A stretch of 64,000 bases of DNA, taken from NCBI RefSeq assembly GCF_026460985.1, contig NZ_JAPKNM010000067.1, forward strand, positions 62,001 through 126,000, read 5' to 3'. The notes beneath the pieces are model-generated. The model searched no databases. It saw only the letters and a list, made by a program, of their open reading frames with translations, and was not told the DNA's origin. The translations under genes were made by a program, and so were the position numbers. Source of the stretch: Sphingomonas sp. (lineage in GTDB: Bacteria; Pseudomonadota; Alphaproteobacteria; Sphingomonadales; Sphingomonadaceae). Of the stretch, positions 43,296-52,438 are shown in pieces; the first letter of the stretch is position 1; the number at the start of each line of letters is the position of its first letter.

Positions 43296-45781
43296 TCCGC
43301 GGCCACCGCGAACGCGTTGCCGACATTGCGTTGGCGCAGTCCTTCGGCCAGCCCGAAATCGGGCGGGAAGTCATCGACCTGGATCGCGATATCGGCATGT
43401 TCGGCGAAGCGGGCGATGGCTTCCCGCTCGCTCGCGTCGATCAGCCCCTGCGCCTCGGCCTCCGCCGTCCAGGCCCCGAGTGCGCGGAAATTCTGCGGCA
43501 GCCGCGCGATCCTGCCCGCGCGGATCGCCGGTCGCAGCCGCGCCTCGATCGCGGCGACCGCGGGATAGAGCTCGAACGCGACTTGCGTGGCGGCGATCGG
43601 GTCGACGTCCATGCGCGGCGTCCAGGAACCCGCGAGCAGCCGGTCCCGCGCCGCCCCGTGCGTCTGGACCAGCTGCGCCACCGCGGCGGCGGCGCGATCG
43701 TCGGGCGAGGCGAACCGGCCGCCGAACGGCCGCACCAGCAGCCGCAGCGCGAGCGCCGCGAGGCGGCTGGGATGGTTGGCGATCACTTCGCGCAGGGCAG
43801 TATCGGCACGCGCGAGCGCGTCGCGCGCGGCCCAGTGCACGAAGGGCAGGTCCGCCGCTGGGCGGCCTTCGTCCTCGAAGCGCTTGAGCACCGCCGACAG
43901 GATGAACAGCTGCGACAGGATGTCGCCCAGCCGCCCGGTCACCGTCTCGCGGCGCTTGAGCGTTCCGCCGAGGGTCGCCATCGACAGGTCGCTCGCCAGC
44001 GCCAGCGCGGTCGAAAGGCGGGTCGCGCGGCGATAATAAAGCGCGAGCTCCGGCGCCGCACCGGAAGGTGCCGGGATCAGTGCGCCCGCCGGCGTCGCGA
44101 ACGTCAGCGCCCGCGCCGCATTGCGCAGCAGGAAGGCGAAATAGCCGAACAGCGCCCTGTCGAACCGCGCGAGCCCCGCTGCGCCTTCCTCCTGCGCCGA
44201 GCGCAGAAGCGTCAGGATATAGGGATGGCAGCGTATCGCGCCCTGCCCGAAGATGATCAGCGTGCGCGTCATGATGTTCGCGCCCTCGACGGTGATCGCG
44301 ATCGGGATCTGCTGATAGGCGCGCGCGAGGAAATTGGCCGGCCCCATGCAGATGCCCTTGCCGCCGATCAGGTCCATGCCGTCATTGACGATCAATCGGG
44401 CGCGCTCGGTGACATGATATTTGGCGATGGCCGAGATCACCGAGGGCTTCTCGCCCTGATCGAGCCCGCTCGCGGCGAGCCGGCGGGTCGCATCGATCGC
44501 ATAGAGATGCCCCGCCATCCGCGCGAGCGGCTCCTGCACGCCCTCGAACATGCCGATCGGCACGTTGAACTGGCGCCGGATCGCGGCATAGGCACTCACG
44601 CCGCCCACGGCGAGCTTGGCCATGCCGACATTGGACGAGGGCAGCGAGATCGCCCGCCCGGCCGCGAGGCACTCCATCAGCATCCGCCACCCATTGCCGA
44701 CCTGCTCGCGCCCGCCGATCACCATGTCGATCGGGACGAACACGTCGTCGCCCGAGGTCGGGCCGTTCTGGAAGACGGCGTTGAGCGGCCAATGGCGCCG
44801 CCCGATCCGCACGCCCGGATGATCGCGCGGGATCAGCGCGCAGGTGATCCCCGGATCCGCCTCGCCGCCCAGCAGCCGCTCGGGATCCTGCACCCGGAAG
44901 GCGAGCCCCAGCACCGTCGCGATCGGCGCCAGCGTGATGTAGCGCTTGTTCCAACTGACGCGGAACCCGAGCGTCTCGCGCCCCTGCCACATGCCGCGAC
45001 AGACCAAGCCGGTATCGGTGATCGAGGCCGCGTCCGAGCCCGCATAGGGGCTGGTGAGCGCGAAGCACGGTATCTCCTCGCCGCGCGCGAGCCGGGGCAG
45101 ATAATGGTCCTTCTGCGCGTCGGTGCCGTAGTGGAGCAGCAATTCGGCGGGCCCGAGCGAATTGGGCACCATCACCGACACCGCCGCCGCCGAGCAGCGC
45201 GTCGACAGCTTCTGGATCACCTGGCTGTGCGCATAGGCCGAGAAACCGAGCCCGCCATAGGCCTTCGGGATGATCATCCCGAGAAAGCCGTGTTCGCGGG
45301 CATAGGCCCAGGCCCGGGGCGGCAGATCCTGCCACACCGCCGTGCTCTCCCAATCGTTCGCGAGGTCGCAGAGCTTCTCGGTCTCGACGTCGAGGAAGCG
45401 CTGTTCCTCCGCGGTGAGCGACGGCGCCGGCGTCGCGAGCAGCCGGCGCCAGTCGGGCCTGCCGGCGAACAGTTCGGCGTCCCACCACACCGTGCCCGCG
45501 TCGATCGCCGCCTGCTCGGTCGGGCTCATCCGCGGCATGATCCTGCGGAACACGCCGCGCAGCGGCGCTGCGAGCAGCACGCGGCGCAGCGGGTGCAGCG
45601 CCAGCACGAGCAGCGGCACCAGCATCACCGACAATGCTGCGGCGGCCTCCCAGCCGATCACGCCCAGCGCATAGCCGGCGCCGATCCATGCCGCGAACAG
45701 CGCGAGATGCAGCCAGGCGCGCGCCTGGAACAGGACGAGCCCGAAGCCCGCAGCGAACAATGCGCCGATCCAGATCGCCAT
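43292..45781 (-). CDS. fadE: FadE-type long-chain acyl-CoA dehydrogenase
   Basis: The protein has 829 residues, the long FadE type of E. coli (814). Two to three membrane helices at 1-65 anchor it (IGALFAAGFGLVLFQARAW). The dehydrogenase core has IPCFALTSPYAGSDAAS, SWNKRYITLAPIATVLGLAF, LSTRCSAAAVSVMVPNSLGP and YHVTERARLIVNDGMDLIGG, and the FadE-specific C-terminal part follows. It makes the first oxidation of acyl-CoA. It is the first gene of the operon and has a perfect 22-bp palindrome 26 bp before its ATG. Confidence 0.93.
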   Translation of the reverse strand: MAIWIGALFAAGFGLVLFQARAWLHLALFAAWIGAGYALGVIGWEAAAALSVMLVPLLVLALHPLRRVLLAAPLRGVFRRIMPRMSPTEQAAIDAGTVWWDAELFAGRPDWRRLLATPAPSLTAEEQRFLDVETEKLCDLANDWESTAVWQDLPPRAWAYAREHGFLGMIIPKAYGGLGFSAYAHSQVIQKLSTRCSAAAVSVMVPNSLGPAELLLHYGTDAQKDHYLPRLARGEEIPCFALTSPYAGSDAASITDTGLVCRGMWQGRETLGFRVSWNKRYITLAPIATVLGLAFRVQDPERLLGGEADPGITCALIPRDHPGVRIGRRHWPLNAVFQNGPTSGDDVFVPIDMVIGGREQVGNGWRMLMECLAAGRAISLPSSNVGMAKLAVGGVSAYAAIRRQFNVPIGMFEGVQEPLARMAGHLYAIDATRRLAASGLDQGEKPSVISAIAKYHVTERARLIVNDGMDLIGGKGICMGPANFLARAYQQIPIAITVEGANIMTRTLIIFGQGAIRCHPYILTLLRSAQEEGAAGLARFDRALFGYFAFLLRNAARALTFATPAGALIPAPSGAAPELALYYRRATRLSTALALASDLSMATLGGTLKRRETVTGRLGDILSQLFILSAVLKRFEDEGRPAADLPFVHWAARDALARADTALREVIANHPSRLAALALRLLVRPFGGRFASPDDRAAAAVAQLVQTHGAARDRLLAGSWTPRMDVDPIAATQVAFELYPAVAAIEARLRPAIRAGRIARLPQNFRALGAWTAEAEAQGLIDASEREAIARFAEHADIAIQVDDFPPDFGLAEGLRQRNVGNAFAVAAE

Positions 45782-45806
45782 GGCCTATCTCCAGCCGCCT
45801 CAAGTT

Positions 45807-45828
45807 ATATTGACATCAATGTCAATAT
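45807..45828. promoter_or_regulatory. Perfect 22-bp operator-like palindrome before fadE
   Basis: ATATTGACAT and ATGTCAATAT face each other across CA. It lies 26 bp upstream of the fadE start in an otherwise GC-rich region, where a repressor would block transcription. A TetR gene lies 1 kb away. The remainder of the 307-bp gap 45782-46088 holds only a terminator hairpin. Confidence 0.7.
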
Positions 45829-46048
45829 TGCCACGTCGGCGTCAAGTTACAAAATGGCCGGAACGCGGGGAGTATCCCGGCACGCGGCACTTCCGTGCGG
45901 CGCGGGACCGGCCGCGCGAGCGAAGGATGAAAGGGAAAAAAGGTCGAGCGGCTGCCTAGCCTGTGGCTCCGGCGCCGGGTCGAAGACGCCGCCAGCGGGT
46001 TCGGTGCCCCACCGCTCGACAAGGGGGTGGCATTGCAAATGGCAACGG

Positions 46049-46081
46049 GGAGCCGGGCGAACGGGGGTGTCGCCCGGCTCC
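46049..46081 (-). terminator. Strong hairpin after the PraB-like gene
   Basis: GGAGCCGGGCGA (46049-46060) and TCGCCCGGCTCC (46070-46081) form a perfect 12-bp stem with a nine-base loop, 8 bp past the stop codon on the minus strand. A TTGCCATTTGC stretch follows rather than a clear T run. Confidence 0.65.
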
Positions 46082-46088
46082 ATACGCA

Positions 46089-46568
46089 TCAGGGGATGGT
46101 GAAGGTCACGGTCGGCGAGATCTGGACCCGGCCAGTGACACGGCAGGGACTGCCGCCCGAAGTCGACGGGATCGTCGCGTTGGTGAAGGTGATCACCCCG
46201 GTCGACTGGTTGTACGCGCCGGTCAGGGTGCCCGCGCAATTGCCGGTGATCGCGGTGACGGTGACGCCGTTCAGCGTGATCGAGGTCAGCGAGCCCGACG
46301 TGACCGTATAGGGCGTGCCGGTGAACAGCACCGAGCCGCATAGGCCGCCGGTGAGGTTGATCGACGTCACGGTGGCCGCACCGCCCGAGACCGAGCCGCC
46401 ACCGGTAAGGCCGCAGCTCAGCGTGATCCCCTTGCTGACCGTGATCGTGCCGATATTGGCCAGGGTGAAGGGGCCGCTCGGCGAGAAGGTCTGCGCCGAA
46501 GCCTGGGGCACCAGGAACGCGGCGGAGGCGGCCAAGGCGCCTGCAGCCAGGATTTTCTTGATCATCAT
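46089..46568 (-). CDS. Small secreted Cys-containing protein, PraB-like
   Basis: The protein has 159 residues. Two adjacent ATGs (46568 and 46565) follow the site GAGGAGAGG; the second has the better spacing. The signal peptide is IKKILAAGALAASAAF, cut near ASAQTF. The mature part is Thr/Ser/Gly-rich with four Cys (LSCGLTG, GGLCGSV, GNCAGTL, SPCRVTG) and an all-beta pattern. It resembles the Pseudomonas surface protein PraB, called an activator of alkane oxidation, which would suit the neighbouring fatty-acid operon. The match is from memory of overall pattern, so other small adhesin-like proteins remain possible. Confidence 0.5.
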   Translation of the reverse strand: MMIKKILAAGALAASAAFLVPQASAQTFSPSGPFTLANIGTITVSKGITLSCGLTGGGSVSGGAATVTSINLTGGLCGSVLFTGTPYTVTSGSLTSITLNGVTVTAITGNCAGTLTGAYNQSTGVITFTNATIPSTSGGSPCRVTGRVQISPTVTFTIP

Positions 46569-46799
46569 TCCTCTCCTCGGTTTTTTTGGCATTGGAATGC
46601 CCGTTCGGAGGCGGCACACCCTGCCTCCCCCATTTCGAGAGACGCGCGCGGACCGGCTTCGGGGGGACGCCGCGCAAAATAGAGGACGAGACATCCTGCA
46701 GATGCGGATCAATCGCAGGAAAGAAGAGGTCGGGCGGGGCGCAAGTCGGCTCCGCACCCTTTACTTCGGGCTGACCGTGCGCCCGGACGGGACCCATTG

Positions 46800-47408
46800 A
46801 TGAGCGCCCCGCGGACCAAGCGGCGCAAGCGCAGCGCGGCCGAGGCGCGCGAAGAAGCGCTCGCCGCGGCGCGCGTCCTCCTCCTCGAACAGGGCCCGGC
46901 GGCGGTCACGCTCGCGAATGTCGGCCGCGCGATCGCGATGTCGCACCCCAACGTCATCCACCATTTCGGCTCGTCGGCGGGGCTCCATACCGCGCTGATG
47001 GAGGCGATGATCCGCGACCTCGCCGACGCGCTCGGCGATGCCGTCGGGGCGCTCCATGTCGATGCCGAGGCACCGACGCGGCTCGTCGACCGCGTGTTCG
47101 ACGCGTTCGGCGCGGGAGGCGCCGGGCAGCTCGCCGCATGGCTCGTGCTGGCGCGCGAGCTCGACCATTTCGATTCGCTCGATCAGGCGGTCGCCGACCT
47201 CGTCGCAGCGGTCCGCGCCCGCGTGCCGGACAGCCCGGACAGCGAATCGCGGATCCGCAACATCGTCCTGCTGATCGCGGTCTGCGCATTCGGCGACGCG
47301 CTGATCGGGCCGCATCTGCGCCGCATGCTCGGCCAGGAGGCAAGCGCGACGCGCGAACTCGTCGCGCAGCTCCTGCCGCTGCTGATCGCCCCGCCGCCGC
47401 GCGGTTAG
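46800..47408 (+). CDS. TetR-family transcriptional regulator
   Basis: The protein has 202 residues from the ATG at 46800, preferred over the TTG three bases earlier. The helix-turn-helix is at about 18-62 (AREEALAAARVLLLEQGPAA, VTLANVGRAIAMSHPNVIHHFGS in parts), with the usual TetR recognition form. The ligand domain (65-200) is helical and variable; RDLADALGDAVGAL and NIVLLIAVCAFGDALIG line the pocket. It is the only regulator near the acyl-CoA operon and may bind the palindrome at 45807-45828, probably sensing acyl-CoA. It is not adjacent to that site, so the link is inference. Confidence 0.85.
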   Translation: MSAPRTKRRKRSAAEAREEALAAARVLLLEQGPAAVTLANVGRAIAMSHPNVIHHFGSSAGLHTALMEAMIRDLADALGDAVGALHVDAEAPTRLVDRVFDAFGAGGAGQLAAWLVLARELDHFDSLDQAVADLVAAVRARVPDSPDSESRIRNIVLLIAVCAFGDALIGPHLRRMLGQEASATRELVAQLLPLLIAPPPRG

Positions 47409-47427
47409 GTTGGAATACCTCTCGTCG

Positions 47428-47483
47428 TCATCCCGGCGAAAGCCGGGATCCAGAGCCACGAAGGAAGTCGCCCATGGCTCTGG
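47428..47483. repeat. REP-like hairpin pair, apparently truncated
   Basis: ATCCCGGC-gaaa-GCCGGGAT (47430-47449) forms a GAAA-loop stem that I recognise as a very common sphingomonad intergenic repeat. CCAGAGCCA (47450-47458) pairs with TGGCTCTGG (47475-47483). In the usual arrangement a second inverted GCCGGGAT hairpin would follow, but the 141-bp repeat begins here instead. Confidence 0.6.
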
Positions 47484-47499
47484 GCCGCGTCGACATTCC

Positions 47500-47640
47500 T
47501 ATCCTCCCCCGCCAGGGGGAGGTGGCGCCGAAGGCGTCGGAGGGGGAGGTAAGCAGCGCACCCTCCAATCGAGTGCAGTGATTCCGCCCCCTCCGTCACG
47601 CTGCGCGTGCCACCTCCCCCTGGCGGGGGAGGATTGAAAA
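47500..47640. repeat. Palindromic repeat family, copy 3
   Basis: This 141-bp copy shares the perfect 25-bp ends and most of the inner part with copies 1 and 2. It lies between the convergent TetR and DUF2147 genes and directly next to the REP-like pair. To the right, CGCCTGAATGCCGATTGA is the complement of the word left of copy 1, so the flanks belong to the element. Confidence 0.9.
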
Positions 47641-47678
47641 CCCGCGCTCGCCTGAATGCCGATTGATTCCGGCCCGCT

Positions 47679-48140
47679 TCAGCGCGCGCGCCGCCAGGTC
47701 TGGGTCTTGCACAGGAACATGGCGATGCAGCCCTGCACCTTGAGCGTGTCGGGGTTCACCAGCGTCAGCGTTCCCGATCCGGCGCGGTTTCCGGTCTCCG
47801 GATCGTAGAGCGGCCCGCCCTTCCACCTGTCCGGCCCGCCCGCGAAGCCGCTCAGCACGCGCGCGCCCAGCACCTTGCGGTCGCGCTGCGTCCTGTCCGG
47901 GTTGCGCACGTCGCGCTGGTCGGGGTTGGCGCGCAGCCGCGTCCCGTCGACCACCCGGCCGCACAGCGCCTGCCCGCAGCGATGGATCTCGACCACCCCG
48001 CCTTCGCGCTCGGTATGCCAGCGCCCGAGCAGCGTCTTGTCGCTCCCTTGCGGAGGAACGCTCGCGGCGGTCAGCGCCAGCATCAGCCCGGCGGTCGCCG
48101 CGACGCGCGTCTTCGGTATCGGCCTGTCCGACCTCCCCAT
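47679..48140 (-). CDS. DUF2147 secreted protein
   Basis: The protein has 153 residues. I chose the ATG at 48140 because GAGGAGG precedes it by about five bases; a GTG six bases upstream is possible. A signal or membrane-anchor helix (VAATAGLMLALTAASV) comes first. The mature part has LLGRWHTEREGGVVEIHRCGQALCGRV, given in part, and GARVLSGF, WKGGPLYDPETG and YDPETGNRAGSG, which are the DUF2147 consensus blocks: a small lipocalin-like beta fold of unknown function. It is just downstream of the large receptor gene (10 bp) on the same strand and may be co-transcribed with it. Confidence 0.82.
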   Translation of the reverse strand: MGRSDRPIPKTRVAATAGLMLALTAASVPPQGSDKTLLGRWHTEREGGVVEIHRCGQALCGRVVDGTRLRANPDQRDVRNPDRTQRDRKVLGARVLSGFAGGPDRWKGGPLYDPETGNRAGSGTLTLVNPDTLKVQGCIAMFLCKTQTWRRAR

Positions 48141-48150
48141 GCTCACCTCC

Positions 48151-51100
48151 TCAGAAACGCTTGGCCAGCCGGAAGCCGAAGATCCGGGGCTCGAGCGTGA
48201 ACACGTTGGTGGTCAGGCCGGTATCGTCCGAATTGGTGAAGGCGTCGGTGATCGGCGTGCCGTCGAAGACGTTCTTCACATAGAATTGCGCGACCAGGCC
48301 CCAGGCCGCATTCTCCGCGGTGAGCGAGAGATTGGCGTTGTCCCATCCGCGCAGCCGATCATAGGCCGTGTTGTAGACGCGCGCATAGCTCGGCCCCTGG
48401 CGGTAATAGTCGCCGCGGAGCGTCAGCTTCCAGTCGTCAAGGAACAGATTGTACTGCGCGCCCACGTTGAGCGTCAGCCGCGGCGAATTGGGCAGTTCGT
48501 TGCCGCCCAGATCGGCATAGAAGCCGCGCCCGCCATTGGGGGCGCCGCTGCGCGGATCGGTGCTCCCGAACGGCTGGATCGGGCTCAGCGCGGGATCATA
48601 GGGCAGCAGCGGATCGTAGAGGAAGCCGTAGAGCATGTAATAGGGCACCTGCCCCTCGGGCAGATTGGGGTCATAGTCGCCCAGCCGGCTCGACGCGCTG
48701 CACAGGGCCGCCAACGCATAGGGCGCGATCCCGCCGTCGGGCGCCTGCGACAGCGGCGAGCTCAGGATCGCCTCGACCGCGACGCGCGGCGCGACGCAGT
48801 TGGACGGCACCTGCACCCAGGGCCGCACCACCACCCAGTCGTCATTGCCCTGGGTGCGGTCCATCACGTCGATCGATTGCTCGCCGTCGGCGATGCGGGT
48901 GCGCAGATAGCCGAGATTGGCGTCGAGCCGAAAGTTGCGGGAAGGCTGCCACCACGCCTCCACCTCGAGCCCCATCGACGTCGCATCGAAATTCTCGTTG
49001 AGCGATATCCGGTCGACGATCTGCGAGACCTGGTAGTTGGTATAATCGTAGTAGAAGCCGGTCAGGTTGAGCCCGGCCTTGCCGCCTGCGAAGATGTTCT
49101 TGGTGCCGATCTCGAACGCGTTGACATATTCGGGCTCGAAGGTCTGCGGGAGCGGCTGGTAGCGCACGATCTCGGGATCGAAATCGACACGCGGCGGATT
49201 GGCGCCGCCGCCCTTATAGCCATGGGCGAAGGACGCATAGACCAAGGTGTCCTCCGAAAAGCCCAGGTCCGGCTTCCAGTCGATCACCGCGCGGCCGCTG
49301 AAGCGCTGCCATTTCTGCACGATGTCGGGCTGCGGCGGATAGCCGATCGCCACCTTGCCGCCGGTCGAATCGGTCAGCACCGGGCCGATGCCGAGCAGCA
49401 GCTGGCTCGGATAGGGCGTGCTGGTCTTGGTGTCGTTGGTATAGCGCAGCCCGCCGGTCAGCTTCAGCCGGTCGGTGAGCTTGAAATAGAGCTCGCCGAA
49501 CAGCGCCCAGCTCTCGGTCTCGACCTCGTTCTTGCTGCGGAAGTAATTGTGTCCCTCGCCATTGATCTGGTCGAGCGGGTTGGGATCGACATAGATGCAG
49601 TTGGCGGTGGCGTCGGTCGGCCCGCTGGGCTGGCACGGCAGGGTGCCGATCACGTAGCGGCTGTTGTCGAAATCGATCTGCGCATCGAGGTTGTAGAAAT
49701 ATTGCGCGCTCAGCGTGAACAGGTTGCTGAACACATAATAATCGTCCTTCGAGTCGAACTTCAGGTAGTTGCCGCCGATATTGATGTTGAGCGGGCCGTC
49801 CCATGCGGACTGGAGCCGCAGCTCCTGCGTCCATTGCTCGTTGCGCGACTTGCTCAGATCGACCGAGAGGAAGCGGTCCGACGGACCGAGCTGCGGATCG
49901 GTGAAGACCCCGCCCGGCGTCAGGTTGGGCGCCACCACCGGAAAATCCAGCGGGCCGAACAGCCCAGGCGCGGTCGAATCGGCGAAGATCGGGTTCGAGG
50001 CGAACCGGCTGTAATCCTGCGTCGAATAATAGCGGTCGCGCGCATAGGCGGTCTGCGAGATCAGCTGCAGCCCGTCGCCCAATTCGACGTCGAGGTTGAG
50101 CTGGTAGAAATCGTTCTTCGCGCGAAAGACCGGGTCGTAGCTCGTCGAGATCTCGCGCAGGTTCCGCGATTGCGTGACGCCCTCATAGGGATCGGTCAGC
50201 TGCGGCACCACGAAGACGGGCGTGAAGTCCGCGGTGTTGCCGATGCCGATATTGCTGGCGAGGAAGACGTGCGGGAAGCTCTCGGCATTGGGGACGCCGT
50301 ACGCGTCGTCGGCGAACAGGGTCCGCGACTGGCAGCCCTGGCTGAAGCGGGCGCGCAGGGCGTCGGGCACGGGGGTGCTGCCGATCTGGGTCGGGCCGGG
50401 ATCGCGCGTGCACAATTGCTTGCCGCTGCGCGAGCGATTGTCGTCCTCCTCGAAATGCTGCCAGATGAAGCTCGCGCGAAAGCCGGCCGTGGGCTCCCAC
50501 AATGCCGAGACGCGCGCCGTCCACAGGTCGCGGCCGTTCACCCGCGTGTCGTTGAAGCTGTTATATTCGAAGCCGTCGCGCTTGGTGTAGGCGCCGGCCG
50601 CGCGCACCGCGAGCGTCGGGGTGAGCGGCAGATTGACCATCCCGCTCACCCGGCGCGTCTCGTAATTGCCGATCTCCGCCTCGATCTCGGCGTTGAAGCG
50701 GTTCGAGGGCAGCATCGGCAGCACGTTGACGACGCCCGCGGTCGCGTTGCGGCCGTAGAGCGTGCCCTGCGGCCCGCGCAGCACCTCGACGCGCTGGATG
50801 TCGAGGAACTCCTGCTCGAACAGCCGGTTGCGGATCAGCGGCGTATTGTTGAAGCTCACCGCCACCGCGGGATCGGTGCTCGCCGAGACCGCCTTGGTTC
50901 CGACGCCGCGGATCGAGAAATTGTAGCCCGAGAAATTGCTCTTGGAGAAAGTGACGTTGGGGATCGCGCGGAGCAACTCGGCCCCGGTCTCGATCTTGAG
51001 ATTGTCGAGCGCGGCGCCGGAAAAGGCCGAGACCGCGATCGGCACGTCCTGGATCGATTCCTCGATCTTCTGCGCGGTGACGACGACCTCGCCGTCCTGG

Positions 51101-51480
51101 TCCGGCGCCGGCGCCGGCGCCGCCACCTGTTCCTGGGCATCACCCAGCGCCGCCGCGCGCGCGGCGACGATGACGTACAGGTTCCCGCGCTGGCGATAGG
51201 TCAACCCCGATCCGCGCAGCAGCGCCTCCAGCGCGACCTCGACGCCGCTGGTCGCGGCATAGCGCGGCGCCATCTTGCCCTGGGTCAGCGCCGAATCCGC
51301 GAGGATCGAAACGCCGCTCTGCATCGCCAGATCGCGCAGCGCAGTGGCGAGCGGCTGCGCCTCGATCTTGAAGCTCGTCTCCCGTGGCGCCGCCTGCGCT
51401 GCCGTCACGGGCGCGACCAACCCCAGATTGGCCACTCCGATGAGCAGAATATGACGCAGCTTCGGCGCGATGGCACGCAT
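48151..51480 (-). CDS. Very large TonB-dependent receptor with STN signalling domain
   Basis: The protein has 1109 residues from the ATG at 51480, which follows GGGAGGGG and starts the signal peptide MRAIAPKLRHILLIGVANLG. Residues about 35-110 are an STN domain (FKIEAQPLATALRDLAMQSG, LLRGSGLTYRQRGNLYVIVA), the part that signals to a FecR-type anti-sigma. The TonB box is near DGEVVVTAQKIEES; the plug has LLRAIPNVTFSKSNFSGYN and VLRGPQGTLYGRNATAG. The barrel is unusually long and ends RIFGFRLAKRF. A FecI/FecR pair lies about 5 kb away in a divergent operon, and an ABC exporter is between them. The ligand is unknown. Confidence 0.9.
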   Translation of the reverse strand: MRAIAPKLRHILLIGVANLGLVAPVTAAQAAPRETSFKIEAQPLATALRDLAMQSGVSILADSALTQGKMAPRYAATSGVEVALEALLRGSGLTYRQRGNLYVIVAARAAALGDAQEQVAAPAPAPDQDGEVVVTAQKIEESIQDVPIAVSAFSGAALDNLKIETGAELLRAIPNVTFSKSNFSGYNFSIRGVGTKAVSASTDPAVAVSFNNTPLIRNRLFEQEFLDIQRVEVLRGPQGTLYGRNATAGVVNVLPMLPSNRFNAEIEAEIGNYETRRVSGMVNLPLTPTLAVRAAGAYTKRDGFEYNSFNDTRVNGRDLWTARVSALWEPTAGFRASFIWQHFEEDDNRSRSGKQLCTRDPGPTQIGSTPVPDALRARFSQGCQSRTLFADDAYGVPNAESFPHVFLASNIGIGNTADFTPVFVVPQLTDPYEGVTQSRNLREISTSYDPVFRAKNDFYQLNLDVELGDGLQLISQTAYARDRYYSTQDYSRFASNPIFADSTAPGLFGPLDFPVVAPNLTPGGVFTDPQLGPSDRFLSVDLSKSRNEQWTQELRLQSAWDGPLNINIGGNYLKFDSKDDYYVFSNLFTLSAQYFYNLDAQIDFDNSRYVIGTLPCQPSGPTDATANCIYVDPNPLDQINGEGHNYFRSKNEVETESWALFGELYFKLTDRLKLTGGLRYTNDTKTSTPYPSQLLLGIGPVLTDSTGGKVAIGYPPQPDIVQKWQRFSGRAVIDWKPDLGFSEDTLVYASFAHGYKGGGANPPRVDFDPEIVRYQPLPQTFEPEYVNAFEIGTKNIFAGGKAGLNLTGFYYDYTNYQVSQIVDRISLNENFDATSMGLEVEAWWQPSRNFRLDANLGYLRTRIADGEQSIDVMDRTQGNDDWVVVRPWVQVPSNCVAPRVAVEAILSSPLSQAPDGGIAPYALAALCSASSRLGDYDPNLPEGQVPYYMLYGFLYDPLLPYDPALSPIQPFGSTDPRSGAPNGGRGFYADLGGNELPNSPRLTLNVGAQYNLFLDDWKLTLRGDYYRQGPSYARVYNTAYDRLRGWDNANLSLTAENAAWGLVAQFYVKNVFDGTPITDAFTNSDDTGLTTNVFTLEPRIFGFRLAKRF

Positions 51481-51754
51481 GAATGTCCCCTCCCTCAACG
51501 AGGCTTTGGCCTCTGTCATCCGCCGCGGCGCGCCGCAGTCTAGAACTACGACGCGGACAGGGCGAGGCCGGGGGGATCGGTAAAAAAATATCTACACCAA
51601 TGTCAGCAGGCGAGCTTGTCCGGCATTCGCAACTGCAACAACCGGCATCACGCCGCGCCGCACAACTTGGCGTGTTCGGCGGAATCGCGGCGAAATGGGC
51701 CGCTATTGACAAGAATCGGACGATCATTCCTGTTCCGGCCGGGCGGAGGTCGAT

Positions 51755-52438
51755 GTGCTCAGGCTTGAAGGCGTCTCCAAATACTATGCCGCGCCTGATC
51801 GTGCGATAGCCGTGCTCGAGAATGTCACGCTGTCGGTCGGCAGCGGCGAGTTCTGCGCATTGGTCGGCCCGTCGGGCTCGGGCAAGAGCACCTTGCTCAA
51901 CCTGATCGGCCTGCTCGACCAACCGAGCAGCGGCACGCTTTCGATCGACGGGGAATCGGTGGCCGGCTGCTCGGCGCATGAGAGCGCGCGGCTGCGCAAC
52001 CGGCTGATCGGCTTCGTCTTCCAGTCCTTCCAGCTGCTGCCGCGCCTCACCGCCTGGCAGAATGTCGCGCTGCCGCTGCAATATCGCGGCGTCCCGCGCG
52101 GCGCGCAGCGCGAAGCGGCCGAGGCGATGCTAGCGCGCGTCGGCCTCGCCGATCGCACCGGCCATCTCCCCGGCCAGCTCTCGGGCGGACAGAGCCAGCG
52201 CGTCGCCATCGCCCGCGCCCTGGTCGGCGCGCCGCGGCTGCTGCTCGCCGACGAGCCCACCGGCAGCCTCGACAGCAATACCGCGCAGGACGTGATGGCG
52301 CTGCTCGCCGGGCTCAACGACGAGCTCGGCGTGACGATCGTTATGGTCACCCATGACCGCGACCTCGCCGCCGCCTGTCCGCGTCAGATCGCGGTGCGCG
52401 ACGGGCGCATCCTTACCGGCGGCGCGGGCACGTGCTGA
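51755..52438 (+). CDS. MacB/LolD-type ABC transporter ATP-binding protein
   Basis: The protein has 227 residues from a GTG at 51755 with GGAGG seven bases before it. Walker A is GPSGSGKST, the Q loop FVFQSFQLLPRL, the signature LSGGQSQRVAIARAL, Walker B LLLADEPTGSLD and the switch in MVTHDRDLA. The FQSFQLLPRLTAWQNVALPL block is typical of MacB/LolD ATPases. In most MacB proteins this domain is fused to the permease; here it is separate and overlaps the permease gene by seven bases. The 274-bp gap upstream to the divergent receptor holds a TTGACA at 51706 without a convincing -10. Confidence 0.92.
   Translation: MLRLEGVSKYYAAPDRAIAVLENVTLSVGSGEFCALVGPSGSGKSTLLNLIGLLDQPSSGTLSIDGESVAGCSAHESARLRNRLIGFVFQSFQLLPRLTAWQNVALPLQYRGVPRGAQREAAEAMLARVGLADRTGHLPGQLSGGQSQRVAIARALVGAPRLLLADEPTGSLDSNTAQDVMALLAGLNDELGVTIVMVTHDRDLAAACPRQIAVRDGRILTGGAGTC

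Noticed and set aside
51706..51734. Sigma70 promoter for the ABC exporter
   Set aside because: TTGACA is present but no acceptable -10 lies 16-18 bp downstream.
51481..51754. Small precursor-peptide gene between receptor and exporter
   Set aside because: The only open frames run into the exporter gene or mirror the receptor; none has a ribosome site with a leader-core pattern.
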